Origin: Streptomyces dioscori
GTDB lineage: Bacteria > Actinomycetota > Actinomycetes > Streptomycetales > Streptomycetaceae
Assembly: GCF_003024195.1 (NCBI RefSeq)
Contig: NZ_KZ679045.1
Location: 366,512-430,511 of the forward strand
DNA length: 64,000 nt
Reading direction: 5' to 3'
The notes beneath the pieces are model-generated. The model saw only the letters and a list, made by a program, of their open reading frames with translations, had not been told where the DNA came from and ran no database searches. The translations under genes and the position numbers were made by a program. Below, one piece after another: positions 17,222 to 25,762 of the stretch. Each line of letters begins with the position of its first letter. Within the stretch, counting starts at the first letter, position 1.

Positions 17222-18799
17222 ATGGCCGACAATGTCACCTCGCTGTTCCGCACCGGCGCGCACAGCCCCTCGATGGCCGCGCTGGCACGAGAGAGCGGGG
17301 AGGCCGGTCCGGTGGACTTCTGTATCCCGTGCAACCCGTACTTCCCCTCGCCCAGGATGATGGACGAGCTGACCCACCGACTGCGCGACATCATCACGTA
17401 CTACCCGAGCAGCGCGGACACCATCACCGCCGAGCTGTGCAATCTGCTGCAACTTCCCCCGCAGTGCGTGGCGATGGGCAACGGGTCCACCGAACTCATC
17501 ACCTGGATCGACCACTTGCTGGTCCGTGAGTCGCTCGCCATCCCCGTCCCCACCTTCGGCCGCTGGACCGATCAGCCGCTGGAGACCGGCAAGCGCGTCG
17601 ACATGTTCCCGCTCCAGGAGAGCAACGGCTTCGCGCTCGACCCGGCGCAGTACATCCAGTTCATCCGCTCCAGGGGCAGCCGCGCGGCCGTCATCTGCAA
17701 CCCGAACAACCCCGACGGCGGCTTCCTGCCCAAGCAGACGATCCTGGCGTTCTGCGACGCGCTCGCCGACCTCGACCTGATCGTCATCGACGAGTCGTTC
17801 CTGGAGTTCGCCGACGCGGAGAACGAACCGAGCATCGTCGAGGAAGCGGTGATGCGCCCCAACGTCATCGTGCTGCGCAGCCTCGGCAAGAACTTCGGCC
17901 TGCACGGCGTGCGGTTCGGCTACATGGTCGCCAACCCGGGCCTGGCGGGACGCATCCGCTCGATGCTGCCGAAGTGGAACCTGAACGCCTTCGCGGAGAC
18001 CGTGGTCTTCATGCTCAAGGACTACGGGGCCGAGTACGTGGAGAGCCTGCACATGGTGCGCCGCGACCGGCTCGACATGGCACGCCAGCTCTCCACACTG
18101 CCCGGACTCACGGTCTACCCCTCACAGGGCAACTTCCTCTTCGTGCGCCTCCCCGTGGGCGCCGAGGGCACCGTGGTCCGGGACCGACTGCTCACCGAGC
18201 ACCGGATCCTGGTCCGCGAGTGCGGCAACAAGATCGGGTCGTCCAGCCGCTTCGTACGGCTCGTGGTACGCCCCCAGGAGGACGTACGCCGACTGGTGAT
18301 CGGCCTGGAGTCGGTGCTCTACGGAACCACCACCAGGCGGGGAGCCGCCGTGCCCGAACTGAGCCAGGGGGCCGGCTACAGCTCGGGGACGGCGGCGGTC
18401 GACCGGCTCGTCGGCTCGACCAACGGGCAGGGGTATCCCGGGCTCGCGGGCGCGGCCAACGGGATGGTCCAGCAGCCTCAGCCTGTACCTCAACAGCCGC
18501 AGCAGTTGCCGCAGCAGCCGCAGCCGCTCGTCGCCGCGGCCAACGGGATGGTCGGGCAGCCCCAGCCGTTGACCGCGGCGCAGACGCGGGGGACCACGGG
18601 GATGCCGGGCGGGCTGACCGCGATCGCCGCGCCGGGGCAGCCGCAGGGGTTCCCCCAGCAGGGGTTCCCGCAGCAGCCTCAGGCGATGCCGCAGCCGCAG
18701 CCTGTGCCTCAGCAGCAGCCGGGCGGGTGGCCGAACACGCCGGGGGCGTCCAACGGAGCGGGCTGGCCTGCGGCCGGCGGGGTGAACCGGGTCGGCTGA
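17222..18799 (+). CDS. PLP-dependent aminotransferase, HisC-like, with Pro/Gln-rich tail
   Basis: A fold-type I aminotransferase resembling histidinol-phosphate aminotransferases. Cofactor-site motifs are MGNGSTELI, CNPNNPDGG, IVIDESFLEF and the Schiff-base lysine (about K223) in SLGKNFGLHG. The catalytic part ends near residue 365. The remaining 160 residues are unusual: a low-complexity tail rich in Pro, Gln, Gly and Ala with repeated AANGMV and QPQP units, probably disordered. GGAGG is six bases before the ATG. It is not next to his genes, so it is probably a paralogue in secondary or amino-acid metabolism, not the histidine enzyme itself. Substrate unknown. Confidence 0.85.
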   Translation: MADNVTSLFRTGAHSPSMAALARESGEAGPVDFCIPCNPYFPSPRMMDELTHRLRDIITYYPSSADTITAELCNLLQLPPQCVAMGNGSTELITWIDHLLVRESLAIPVPTFGRWTDQPLETGKRVDMFPLQESNGFALDPAQYIQFIRSRGSRAAVICNPNNPDGGFLPKQTILAFCDALADLDLIVIDESFLEFADAENEPSIVEEAVMRPNVIVLRSLGKNFGLHGVRFGYMVANPGLAGRIRSMLPKWNLNAFAETVVFMLKDYGAEYVESLHMVRRDRLDMARQLSTLPGLTVYPSQGNFLFVRLPVGAEGTVVRDRLLTEHRILVRECGNKIGSSSRFVRLVVRPQEDVRRLVIGLESVLYGTTTRRGAAVPELSQGAGYSSGTAAVDRLVGSTNGQGYPGLAGAANGMVQQPQPVPQQPQQLPQQPQPLVAAANGMVGQPQPLTAAQTRGTTGMPGGLTAIAAPGQPQGFPQQGFPQQPQAMPQPQPVPQQQPGGWPNTPGASNGAGWPAAGGVNRVG

Positions 18800-18821
18800 C
18801 CCCGGGTGGGGGCGCGCTTCA

Positions 18822-19018
18822 AGATTGCGCAGTTCCCCGCGCCCCTAGAAGCCCCCTCGCCGGTACGTCGACTGCGGGCCGGTGGGGGCAGGCCGCGCAG
18901 TTCCCCGCGCCCCTGAAGGGGCGCAGCCCCTCCCGAGGGGCGCGGGGAACTGCGCAATCTTGAAGCGCACCCCCACCGGCCCGCACTCTCAGGGGCGCGG
19001 GGAACTGCGCAGTCTTGT
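18822..19018. repeat. Convergent-gap repeat cluster and hairpin
   Basis: Four repeat copies, two in each orientation, lie between convergent genes. The pair at about 18896-18915 and 18938-18957 is perfectly complementary, with a short GC-rich inner stem. Same layout as at 5.3 and 7.2 kb. Confidence 0.8.
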
Positions 19019-19042
19019 GGCGCACCCCCACCGGACCGGAGG

Positions 19043-20476
19043 TCACGTCGTGGTGAAGCGCCACTGTTGGCAGTTGTTGTTCAGCCACGTCCACTGGCGG
19101 ACGTCCGCCCCGTCCGCCGAGGAGCAGTCGGCGACATCCGCCACCTTCCCGGACGCCTGGTTCACGATCCGCACGTAACCCCCAGAGGTGGCGAGGAACC
19201 GGAACCGCTGGCACGTGTTGTCGAGCCAGGCCCACTGCCGCAGATCCGCCCCGTCCGCCGCGGAGCAGTCCGCCGTGTCCAGCACCTTCCCGGACCCCAC
19301 GTTCACGAGCCGGCTCGTATCGTCCCCCCGGTCCTCCACCCGCCACTTCTGATGGTTCCCGCCGTTGCAGGCGTACTGCTGGACGTTGGCCCCGTCGGCC
19401 GTCGAACCTCCCGCCACCTCAAGGCACTTGCCGCTGTTGCGGTTCGTGAGTGTGTACGTGGCGGACGTGCTGGAGGGCTCCCCGGAGGGCCCCGCGAGGC
19501 TCGTGCCCAGTCCGACGGGCACGCCGAGGTTCGGTGACCCGTCGGAGTTCCACGTGAACTTCTGCGCCCGCGTGGTCCGCCCGTTGTCACAGCCGTCGCT
19601 CGCGCTGTCGTTGGCGTGGTAGACGATCCAGCTCTCGCTCCCGTCAGGCGAGGTGAAGAACCCGTTGTGGCCGGGCCCGTACACGCCCGCACTGTCGTTG
19701 CGCTGGAAGACCGGCGTGGACTTCTTCGTCCAGGAGGCCGCGGCGAGCGGGTTCGAGCCGGTCAGGGTCAGCTGCCCGAGCTTGTAGTCGGGCGTCCAGC
19801 ATCCGCTCGCGGAGTAGATGATCCGCGTGACCCCGCCCCGCTGGAGCACTTCGGGCCCCTCGTTCACCGTCCCTCCCGACTTCTCCCAGTCGTACGTCGG
19901 CGTGGAGATCGTCGAGAAGGACCCGCTGAGGGTGTAGGGATTGGACATCGGCGCGATGACGAGGTTCTGCGTCCCGCCGCTCGCGCTGCCCAGCAGATAC
20001 AGCTGCCCGTTCACGTTCAGGACGCTCGGATCCAGCATCCAGGCGCTGTTGAGCTGGTTCCTGTACGTGTACGGGCCCAGCGGGTCGGATCCGGAGCTCT
20101 CCAGGACGTGGGTGCGCTGGGTCGGGTTGTAGTCGGAGACGTTCTGCCCGGCGACGAAGTACAGGTACCACTTGCCTCCGGAGTAGAAGAGTTCGGGCGC
20201 CCAGATGTTGCAGCAGCGCGAGGCCGCGTCGCCCTTCCACACCTGCACGCTGGGCGCGGTCGCGAGCCCGCCCAGGGTCGGCGACTTGCGCATGGTGATG
20301 ACGTCGGTCCAACTCGTCGTCACCAGGTAGTAGTTGCCGTCGTGGTACGAGATCCAGGGGTCGGCGCCCTTCACGGACTTGACCGGGTTGGTGAAGGAGG
20401 CCGCGCTCGCCGAGGACTGCCCGAGCGACAGGGCGAGCACCAGCGCGGCCAGCAGGGTCAGTAGGCGACGGGCCAT
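19043..20476 (-). CDS. Secreted GH43 exo-arabinanase / alpha-L-arabinofuranosidase with C-terminal CBM13 (ricin-type) domain
   Basis: A secreted glycosidase predicted to release arabinose or short products from alpha-1,5-arabinan. A signal peptide (1-26, ending SASA) precedes a five-bladed GH43 domain (about 27-330). The catalytic triad is consistent with D39 (GADPWIS), D149 (MLDPSV) and E206 (VNEGPEV). Residues about 343-477 form a ricin-type CBM13 trefoil with three QxW-like repeats (HQKW, QRFRF, QQWRF) that binds polysaccharide. This architecture matches the exo-1,5-arabinofuranosidase type known in streptomycetes. The start overlaps the upstream endo-arabinanase gene by 19 bases, so translation is coupled. 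Confidence 0.9.
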   Translation of the reverse strand: MARRLLTLLAALVLALSLGQSSASAASFTNPVKSVKGADPWISYHDGNYYLVTTSWTDVITMRKSPTLGGLATAPSVQVWKGDAASRCCNIWAPELFYSGGKWYLYFVAGQNVSDYNPTQRTHVLESSGSDPLGPYTYRNQLNSAWMLDPSVLNVNGQLYLLGSASGGTQNLVIAPMSNPYTLSGSFSTISTPTYDWEKSGGTVNEGPEVLQRGGVTRIIYSASGCWTPDYKLGQLTLTGSNPLAAASWTKKSTPVFQRNDSAGVYGPGHNGFFTSPDGSESWIVYHANDSASDGCDNGRTTRAQKFTWNSDGSPNLGVPVGLGTSLAGPSGEPSSTSATYTLTNRNSGKCLEVAGGSTADGANVQQYACNGGNHQKWRVEDRGDDTSRLVNVGSGKVLDTADCSAADGADLRQWAWLDNTCQRFRFLATSGGYVRIVNQASGKVADVADCSSADGADVRQWTWLNNNCQQWRFTTT

Positions 20477-21450
20477 CCGCTGCTCCAGTTCAGGAGGTTG
20501 ATGCCGAGTTTGGGGGCGCCGTTGTCCTGGCCGTCGTAGTAGTGGTAGACGATCAGGTCGCCGTCGACGTCACTCATGATCGACTGGCCGCCGGGGCCGA
20601 TGTACCGCCCGTGCGACTCCAGGACGGGCGTGCCGCCGTTGTTCGTCATCGCCACACCGCTCTTGTCGTAGTACGGGCCGGTGACGCTGGTGGCCCGCCC
20701 GACCTTGACCTTGTATGTGGAGCTGGTGCCGGCGCAGCACGCGTCGTACGAGGCGAACAGGTAGTAGTAGCCGTTGCGCTTGACGATGTACGGCGCCTCG
20801 ACGGCCTTGGTGCCGGTCGGGCGGGACGCGATCGAGTAGCGCGTGGTGTTTGTCGAGAGCTGCTTGCCGGTCGACGGGTTGATCTGGATCATTTTCAGCC
20901 CGGTCCACCAACTGCCGAAGGACAGCCACCACTTGCCGTCGCTGTCCACGAACAGGTTCGGGTCGATGGCGTTGTAGTCGCTGGAGGTGGTGGACGTGTA
21001 GATCGTCCCGTAGTCGCTCCAGGAGCCCGGCAGCCCGGTCGTCGAACCGGCGAGCCCGATGGCCGACCTGTTCGAGCCGAAGGTCGAGACGGCGTAGTAC
21101 ATCAGGTACTTGCCGCCCGCGTACGAGATGTCGGGCGCCCAGGCCTCGGTCGCGTACGACGACCACCAGCCCGGCTTGGTTCCGAAGGCGTCGGAGCCCG
21201 CGCTGAAGGCGATCCGGTTGGTCGACGTCTTGTGACCGAGGCCGCCGCCGGTCGCATACAGGAGGTACTGGCCGGACGAGGTGCGGATCATCGTCGGGTC
21301 GTGGACGACGGTCGAGCCGGTGACCGTGCCCGGGTTGGGGTACGCGGAGGCGGTCGTGGGGACCAGGGCGAGCAGGATCGCCGCGGGGAGGGCGAGGAGT
21401 GCGGTCCTGCGGCCCGTACGGCGGGGGGTCCTGCTGGAGGTGGGGCTCAC
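20458..21450 (-). CDS. Secreted GH43 endo-alpha-1,5-L-arabinanase
   Basis: A secreted five-bladed beta-propeller enzyme that cuts internal alpha-1,5 links of arabinan. A long Arg-rich n-region and hydrophobic core (TALLALPAAILLALV, cleavage near ASA-YP) form the signal peptide. Three catalytic acids are visible: D51 (VVHDPTMI), D163 (AIDPNLF) and E218 (AVEAPYIV). About 330 residues with no accessory domain, matching bacterial endo-arabinanases. It is first of a two-gene unit with the exo-acting GH43 gene. A consensus promoter and a three-part CGAAC operator lie directly upstream, tying it to the arabinose regulon. Confidence 0.92.
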   Translation of the reverse strand: MSPTSSRTPRRTGRRTALLALPAAILLALVPTTASAYPNPGTVTGSTVVHDPTMIRTSSGQYLLYATGGGLGHKTSTNRIAFSAGSDAFGTKPGWWSSYATEAWAPDISYAGGKYLMYYAVSTFGSNRSAIGLAGSTTGLPGSWSDYGTIYTSTTSSDYNAIDPNLFVDSDGKWWLSFGSWWTGLKMIQINPSTGKQLSTNTTRYSIASRPTGTKAVEAPYIVKRNGYYYLFASYDACCAGTSSTYKVKVGRATSVTGPYYDKSGVAMTNNGGTPVLESHGRYIGPGGQSIMSDVDGDLIVYHYYDGQDNGAPKLGINLLNWSSGWPVAY

Positions 21451-21511
21451 GCGGATCCTCCTGTGAGTGGGGGGAGTTGACGGGAGGTGCTGAGGAGATG
21501 AGAACTCACTC

Positions 21512-21546
21512 GTTCGGTATCACGAACGCTGGTCATGACTTCGAAC
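21512..21546 (-). promoter_or_regulatory. Three-half-site operator of the arabinanase operon
   Basis: GTTCG (21512-21516), CGAAC (21523-21527) and CGAAC (21542-21546): an inverted pair spaced by six bases plus a third direct half-site 19 bp on. The same geometry occurs at 31821-31855 and 33786-33820. It lies immediately downstream of the -10 box, a repressing position. Confidence 0.7.
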
Positions 21547-21562
21547 GGGATGGGATGACCGG

Positions 21563-21591
21563 AACGTAGAATCGAACCCCTTGCGCGTCAA
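21563..21591 (-). promoter_or_regulatory. Promoter of the arabinanase operon
   Basis: Minus-strand TTGACG (21586-21591) and TACGTT (21563-21568) are 17 bases apart, a good match to the streptomycete housekeeping promoter. The start point would fall near 21556, beside the operator. Confidence 0.7.
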
Positions 21592-21730
21592 CGGTTCACA
21601 CAGCCCCGTGCGCCCCGGTAAGCGTCGAAAGTTTTTCGGCGTCCCGGCTGTCTCACAACAGACTTGACGCTTCGTCACTTTGCCCAATCCACAGCGCTTC
21701 GACAGATTCCGTTTCTACGGTGCCGTGTTC

Positions 21731-22492
21731 ATGACAGACACATCGATCGGACGTCGAACCGTGCTCGTCGCCACGGGCGCCACCGCCGCCACCCTGGCCG
21801 TCGGTGCCACGCTCCCCGAGGCCCCCACCACGGCCCCCACTACGGCTGCCGACCAGCAGCCGGCCGCCGCCGCGGCCGTCTGCACCCTCACGAAGGAGAT
21901 GACCGAAGGCCCCTACTACCTCGACGGACAACTCGTCCGCGCGGACATCCACGAGGACAAGACCGGGATTCCGCTCAAGCTCACGCTCACCGTCGTCGAC
22001 GACGACACCTGCGCACCGCTCGACAGCGCGCTGGTGGAGATCTGGCACTGCGACGCGCTCGGCGAGTACTCCGGGTTCGTCGGCGGGAACGGGCACAACG
22101 AGCCCGACAACGGGACGTTCCTGCGCGGCGGGGTCCTGACGGGCTCCGACGGCGTCGCGAAGATCACGACGGTCTATCCCGGGTGGTACCGGGGTCGGTG
22201 CATCCACATCCACATCAAGGTGCACACCGATGTCACGCTGACGTCCGACGGCTCGTTCGAGGGCGGTCAGGAGCTGCACACCGGGCAGTTGTTCTTCGAC
22301 GAGGCGATCACCACGAGGGTGGCGGCGGTGCCGGTGTACGCGGCGAACACGGTGCCGCGGACCACGCTCGCGCAGGACGGCATCTACGACGACGGGGGCG
22401 CGGCGTCGGGTCTGCTGACGCTGACGGCACTCGGCAGTTCGACGACGGCGGGGTACGCGGGTTCCCTGACACTGGGCGTCGAGACGAGCTGA
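21731..22492 (+). CDS. Exported intradiol ring-cleavage dioxygenase
   Basis: A non-haem Fe(III) dioxygenase fold that opens catechol-type rings between the hydroxyls. The N-terminus has a twin-arginine signal (IGRRTVLVATGATAATLAVG), so the folded enzyme is probably exported by Tat. Candidate iron ligands are a Tyr in MTEGPYYLDG and Tyr/His/His in YPGWYRGRCIHIHIKV (about residues 147-161). About 253 residues. The ATG at 21731 is chosen because it places the RR motif correctly, although no strong ribosome-binding site is visible. It is divergent from the arabinanase operon. Exported members may attack plant-derived aromatic material, which would fit the neighbouring polysaccharidases. Confidence 0.87.
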   Translation: MTDTSIGRRTVLVATGATAATLAVGATLPEAPTTAPTTAADQQPAAAAAVCTLTKEMTEGPYYLDGQLVRADIHEDKTGIPLKLTLTVVDDDTCAPLDSALVEIWHCDALGEYSGFVGGNGHNEPDNGTFLRGGVLTGSDGVAKITTVYPGWYRGRCIHIHIKVHTDVTLTSDGSFEGGQELHTGQLFFDEAITTRVAAVPVYAANTVPRTTLAQDGIYDDGGAASGLLTLTALGSSTTAGYAGSLTLGVETS

Positions 22493-22494
22493 TC

Positions 22495-22690
22495 GACTGC
22501 GGGCCGGTGGGGGTTGCTCGCGCAGTTCCCCGCGCCCCTGAAAAGCGGGGCTGCGCCCCAGCTTTTCGCCCTTTGGGGGCGCGGGGAACTGCGCGGCCCA
22601 CCCCCACCGGCCCGCAGATGAAAGACGGGGGCGCAGCCCCATCTTTGAGGGGCGCGGGGAACTGCGCGAACGGCCCCCACCGGGCCGCAG
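22495..22690. repeat. Convergent-gap repeat cluster
   Basis: Three repeat copies (one inverted near 22519-22540, two direct near 22576 and 22650) lie between convergent genes and can form a long hairpin. Confidence 0.78.
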
Positions 22691-22697
22691 ACGACAC

Positions 22698-22889
22698 TCA
22701 ACCCCGTCCGCCACGGCTGAGCACGCGCATGCCGGACGCGTCCACCGCGCGTACCTGGAGCGAGCCGCAGGCGCAGCGGGTCCAGACGGTGTGGCCGGCG
22801 GCCGTGCCGTGCCGGGACACCACCTGGAAGGGTTCCGCACGGTCGGGCCAGCCGCAGTGCGGGCACGCGTCACGCTGTGCGCTGTTCAT
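22698..22889 (-). CDS. Small zinc-ribbon protein (63 residues)
   Basis: A 63-residue protein with two cysteine pairs, CPHCGW near the N-terminus and CACGSLQVR in the middle, fitting a zinc ribbon. GAGGAG precedes the ATG at 22889. Its aromatic and Cys content and clean start argue for a real gene despite the short length. The partner is unknown; such proteins are often nucleic-acid or protein adaptors. It is divergent from the LysR gene. Confidence 0.65.
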   Translation of the reverse strand: MNSAQRDACPHCGWPDRAEPFQVVSRHGTAAGHTVWTRCACGSLQVRAVDASGMRVLSRGGRG

Positions 22890-22934
22890 GTGGAGGGCTC
22901 CTCAGGTAGTGGGTCGGCTGCGGGTGTGTGAGGG

Positions 22935-22970
22935 CTGGTCGCGCAGTTCCCCGCGCCCCTCAGGGGCGGG
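22935..22970. repeat. Single interspersed repeat copy in a divergent promoter region
   Basis: One inverted-orientation repeat core (about 22941-22962) lies between the divergent small zinc-ribbon and LysR genes, unlike the paired copies in convergent gaps. Confidence 0.7.
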
Positions 22971-23046
22971 GCACACCCAGGGTGTGACGCAGTGACCCTT
23001 CACGTCTACGTTGACTTTCTGGACGTGACCCTTAAGCCTGGGCTTC

Positions 23047-23952
23047 ATGATTGATCTGCGGCGACTACACGTCCTGCGAGCCGTCGAGCACTACGGCACG
23101 GTCACCGCCGCCGCCAGAGCCCTGCACCTGACCACCTCCGCCGCCTCCCAGCAGGTCCGCCAGCTCGCCCGTGAGCTGGGCGTCGTCCTGCTGGAGCCGC
23201 AGGGCCGCGGCGTACGGCTGACCTCCGCCGCGCGCAGTCTGATCACCCACGCCGACGCGATCCAGGCCCGCTGGGACCAGGCGGAGCTGGACCTGCGCGC
23301 CGACCACGACGACCCCGCGGGACTGCTGCGGGTCGCCGGCTTCCCGATCGCCGTCTCGGTGCTGATCGCCCCGATGGCGGCCCGGCTGCGCGAACGCCAT
23401 CCCCGCCTCTCCGTCCGCATCCAGGAGGCGGTCGTACCCGAGAGCTTCGACCTGCTCTTCGAGGGCGGCGCCGATCTCGCGGTCGTCGAGGCGACCTCGC
23501 GCAACCCCCCGGTCAGCGACGCCCGGTTCGACCAGCAGCCGCTGCTGGACGACCCGTTCGACCTGGTCGTACCCGACACGCACCGGCTGGCGGGACGCGA
23601 GCGGACGGATCTCGCGGAGGCGGCCCGCGAGGAGTGGATCGCGCCGTCCGCGGACAACCCCTGCCGTCTGCAGGTGCTGTCCGCGTGCGGTGCCGCCGGA
23701 TTCACCCCCGACATCGTCCACCAGGCCTGGGACTGGAACGTGACGGCCCACCTCGTCGCGCACGGCCTCGGTGTCGCGCTCATCCCGCGGCTCGCCCATC
23801 TGACCCCCCATCTGCCGATCACCCGCGTCCGCTGCACGGGCGACCCGCACCGCAAACTCCTCACCTGCACCCGCGCCGGGGGCCACGAACGCCCGGCCGT
23901 CGCGGCGGCCCTGGCCGAACTCCGGGAACTGGCGCCCACAGCGGTGGCGTGA
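23047..23952 (+). CDS. LysR-family transcriptional regulator
   Basis: A 301-residue LysR regulator. The N-terminal helix-turn-helix (about 1-60: MIDLRRLHVLRAVEHYGTVT, then ARALHLTTSAASQQVRQL) is followed by a two-lobed effector domain (about 90-295) with motifs such as LLRVAGFPIAVSVLIAP and HGLGVALIPRLAHL. It is divergent from the small zinc-ribbon gene and not clearly paired with an operon, so its target is unknown. A divergent or downstream gene would be the usual target. Confidence 0.92.
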   Translation: MIDLRRLHVLRAVEHYGTVTAAARALHLTTSAASQQVRQLARELGVVLLEPQGRGVRLTSAARSLITHADAIQARWDQAELDLRADHDDPAGLLRVAGFPIAVSVLIAPMAARLRERHPRLSVRIQEAVVPESFDLLFEGGADLAVVEATSRNPPVSDARFDQQPLLDDPFDLVVPDTHRLAGRERTDLAEAAREEWIAPSADNPCRLQVLSACGAAGFTPDIVHQAWDWNVTAHLVAHGLGVALIPRLAHLTPHLPITRVRCTGDPHRKLLTCTRAGGHERPAVAAALAELRELAPTAVA

Positions 23953-24028
23953 ACGTCACAGGGCGGCCCACTAGGGTGCCGCCTGTCGGACGTGGACGTG
24001 TGCGGTAGGTGGACGCGGTGCCGGGAAG

Positions 24029-25582
24029 GTGAGTGCGGCTGTGGAGGTGCTGGGACACGGGGAAGGTGTCGAGGAACTGCTCCGGCTCGTACGGCGGCAG
24101 GGCAGCACCCCGGCGGAGGTACTGGACTGGCTCGGCCGCCGGACCGGCGCGCACGTCGCGTGGATCGGCCGCGAGGGCACGGTCGAGACGGCCACCGCCG
24201 GCTTCCCCCGGCGGATCGCGGACGCGCTGACGGAACAGGTGGAACGGCTGTCCGGCGGACGGCTGGCCGCGGCCACCACCCGGGTCGGCGAGCGGGAGGT
24301 CCGCCTGGAGGCCTTCGGCGGACGCGAGCCGCGCCCGGTGCTGGTGACGGTCAGCGCGTCGCCGCTGCCGCGGGACGCCGCCGCGCTGGCCTCGCAGGCG
24401 GGCGGCGTCGTCGACCTGCTGAGCAGGGCGTCGGACGCCGACGACGGCACGCGGGGGTACGAGGCGAAGGCGGCGCAGCTGCGGTTCGCGGTCCTGACCG
24501 CGCTGCTGGCCGGAGACGTCACCATGGCACGCCGGATGACGACCGGTGACGTACCGCCGCTGCTGAACGCGGAGCGCGTACGCGTCCATCTCCTGCACTG
24601 CCCGCCCGCCGACCGCGACCGGCTGACCAGGACGTATCTGGACCCGTCGGGCTACCACGGCCCGGGGCTGATGGTGAACTGCCCGGTGTTCAAGGAGCAG
24701 TTGATCTGCCCCGTGGCCGAGGACCCGGAACTGGGCGGCCGGTTCCGGCAGGGCGAGGTGCTGCGCCGGCTCGTCTCGGAGAACCCCGGGTACGCGCTGG
24801 GCGTCAGCAGGCCCCATCCGCTCGCCGCCACGGGCGAGGCGTACGGAGAGGCCGTGCACGCCCTGGCCGTCGCCCGCAACTCCCCCGGCCGGCTGGCCGC
24901 CTACCGGGGCCGGCCCTCGCTGGTGCACGTACTGCCGCGCCGGGCGGCCCTCGCCTGGGCGCGCGCCCATCTGGAGCCGTTGCAGGCCGTCCCCAAGCCC
25001 ACCCTGGACGTCGTCCGGCTGGCCGTGACGTTCTCGCGGTCCGGTGTGGCCCGGCTGCTGCACCTCAGCCGCACCACCGTCACGGTCCACTGCCGCCGGG
25101 CGGAGGAGGCGCTGGGCGTCGACCTCGGGGAGGTCCGCACCCGCGCCACGCTCGATCTGGCCCTGTCCCTCACGGCCCTGCAGTCCGCCGATCCCGCCGA
25201 CACCGCTCAGGGCGACACGGTCCAGCTGGTCGCGCCGGCGCTCGGGGAACTGCTGCGCACCTCCCCCGCCACGGCGTGGGCGGAGTCCTTCCTGCACCCA
25301 CTGCGCGACACCCGGCACCGCGATCTGTTCCGCACCGTGGAGGCCTGGATCGACGCCAACACCGACGCCCAGCGGACGGCCGCGCGGGTGGGCCTGAGCC
25401 GCAACACCGTCCGCGCGCATCTGCGGGCCGCCGAGCGCCTCCTCAACCGCGATCTGCTGACCACCGGGTCGGGCGTGCACGACCTCGTGCACGCCCTGCG
25501 GGTGACGGGTGGACAGCGTGCACACCCACCGGCCGAATCTGGCCAGCGTGCACGGTGGTCGTCGGCGGACGTCGCCTCATAA
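24029..25582 (+). CDS. Regulator with two PucR-type helix-turn-helix domains
   Basis: A 517-residue regulator. The N-terminal 300 residues resemble the sensor part of PucR/CdaR-like proteins, with DWLGRRTGAHVAWIG in a GAF-like region. Two separate PucR C-terminal HTH (HTH_30-like) segments are visible. One is near 328-364 (SGVARLLHLSRTTVTVHCRR), the other near 440-475 (TAARVGLSRNTVRAHLRAAE). PucR proteins normally have one. The start is uncertain: GTG at 24029 directly abuts GGGAAG and GTG at 24041 is 12 bases away. Target and ligand are unknown. Confidence 0.8.
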   Translation: MSAAVEVLGHGEGVEELLRLVRRQGSTPAEVLDWLGRRTGAHVAWIGREGTVETATAGFPRRIADALTEQVERLSGGRLAAATTRVGEREVRLEAFGGREPRPVLVTVSASPLPRDAAALASQAGGVVDLLSRASDADDGTRGYEAKAAQLRFAVLTALLAGDVTMARRMTTGDVPPLLNAERVRVHLLHCPPADRDRLTRTYLDPSGYHGPGLMVNCPVFKEQLICPVAEDPELGGRFRQGEVLRRLVSENPGYALGVSRPHPLAATGEAYGEAVHALAVARNSPGRLAAYRGRPSLVHVLPRRAALAWARAHLEPLQAVPKPTLDVVRLAVTFSRSGVARLLHLSRTTVTVHCRRAEEALGVDLGEVRTRATLDLALSLTALQSADPADTAQGDTVQLVAPALGELLRTSPATAWAESFLHPLRDTRHRDLFRTVEAWIDANTDAQRTAARVGLSRNTVRAHLRAAERLLNRDLLTTGSGVHDLVHALRVTGGQRAHPPAESGQRARWSSADVAS

Positions 25583-25714
25583 CGTGCACAGTGCGCGGCG
25601 AATGGCCCACGGGGGAGGTCATTCGCCGCGGTTGCGTTCCCACTTGGGGCACTGGCGTGTTGCGGGGCTGTGCCGGGTGGGGTTTCGGGTCGGGTCGGGT
25701 GCGGGTTCGGTGGG

Positions 25715-25750
25715 GGCTGGGCGCGCAGTTCCCCGCGCCCCTGAGGGCCC
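25715..25750. repeat. Interspersed repeat copy in a convergent gap
   Basis: One inverted-orientation core (about 25722-25743) lies between the double-HTH regulator and the TauE-type gene. It is followed by a CTAGGGCCCCCTCTAGG palindromic patch. Nothing else is recognisable in 25583-25762. Confidence 0.75.
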
Positions 25751-25762
25751 CTAGGGCCCCCT

